From Eubacteriales Family XIII. Incertae Sedis bacterium (GTDB lineage: Bacteria > Bacillota > Clostridia > Peptostreptococcales > Anaerovoracaceae), in NCBI GenBank assembly GCA_031269205.1, contig JAISZM010000110.1:1-5548 (forward strand): 5,548 nucleotides of DNA, in the 5' to 3' direction. How positions within the stretch are numbered: position 1 is the stretch's first letter; each line of letters opens with the position of its first letter. Under the pieces are notes generated by a model. It saw only the letters and a program-made list of their open reading frames with translations, had not been told where the DNA came from and did not search any database. Both the position numbers and the translations under genes were made by a program. Below are positions 5,444 to 5,548 of the stretch, piece by piece.

Positions 5444-5548
5444 TGGCCGTCGGTTCTTTCAGAAGCTGCAAAACCGCGAAACAAAGCTCGCCTGATGATC
5501 CTGTACGCATAGCTGTCGATGGCCCGTCAGGCGCGGGCAAGAGTACGG
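5443..5548 (+). CDS. cmk: Cytidylate (CMP/dCMP) kinase, N-terminal fragment cut by window end
   Basis: Only the first 35 residues are visible. RIAVDGPSGAGKST (22-35) is the opening beta strand and Walker A P-loop in the form typical of Cmk, which phosphorylates CMP and dCMP with ATP. The ATG overlaps the nrdR stop by one base (TAATG), indicating translational coupling; a GGAAAGGG lies upstream at 5422-5429. About 20 residues precede the P-loop strand, some 15 more than in compact homologues, and no later in-frame start is available before the P-loop. Another P-loop nucleoside kinase cannot be fully excluded from so short a piece. The pairing with nrdR puts two nucleotide-metabolism genes together at the end of the translation operon. 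Confidence 0.8.
   Translation, partial: MAVGSFRSCKTAKQSSPDDPVRIAVDGPSGAGKST

Noticed and set aside
1..5548. A wholly new defence, mobile or CRISPR-like system
   Set aside because: All coding sequence is accounted for by metabolic, SOS, translation and nucleotide genes; there are no transposase, integrase, toxin-antitoxin or spacer-repeat signatures.

Overview
The window is ordinary bacterial chromosome, with every gene on the plus strand and fairly high GC. ATA and AGG codons are frequent. Together with gene order and protein style this suggests an anaerobic, amino-acid-fermenting lineage such as Synergistota. That placement is inference; no rRNA or other decisive marker is present.

Region 1 (1-2591) is the 3' end of a catabolic operon. 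It holds a CoA-acylating aldehyde dehydrogenase, cut by the left edge, followed 30 bases later by a class III PLP aminotransferase. The best joint reading is taurine to sulfoacetaldehyde to sulfoacetyl-CoA. The pairing is convincing; the substrate is inferred.

Region 2 (2592-3464) is a spacer and lexA. The spacer holds two imperfect 10-20 base curiosities and then a perfect 12-bp inverted repeat followed by a T-run. This repeat is probably both the terminator of region 1 and a pair of LexA operators, because each arm contains a match to the Gram-positive SOS box (GAAC-N4-GTTY) and the downstream arm overlaps the lexA -35. LexA itself is intact, with its self-cleavage site and Ser-Lys dyad.

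Region 3 (3465-5548) is the translation operon infC-rpmI-rplT, continuing into nrdR and the start of cmk. A strong promoter with an extended -10 drives a leader of about 140 nt. The leader ends in a perfect 9-bp intrinsic terminator just upstream of the infC ribosome binding site. A 9-base copy of the terminator's 3' arm lies near the leader's 5' end and can form a competing antiterminator, so this is a clear transcription attenuator of the kind L20 controls in Bacillus. infC starts at a rare ATA codon, implying a second feedback by IF3 on its own start selection. Downstream, nrdR (repressor of ribonucleotide reductase genes) and cmk (CMP kinase) overlap by one base and appear to share the transcript, linking ribosome supply to nucleotide supply.

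I found no mobile element, CRISPR array, tRNA or rRNA. The most rewarding parts are the infC leader, the lexA operator/terminator and the proposed taurine cassette; none of the protein-coding genes belongs to an obviously new family.
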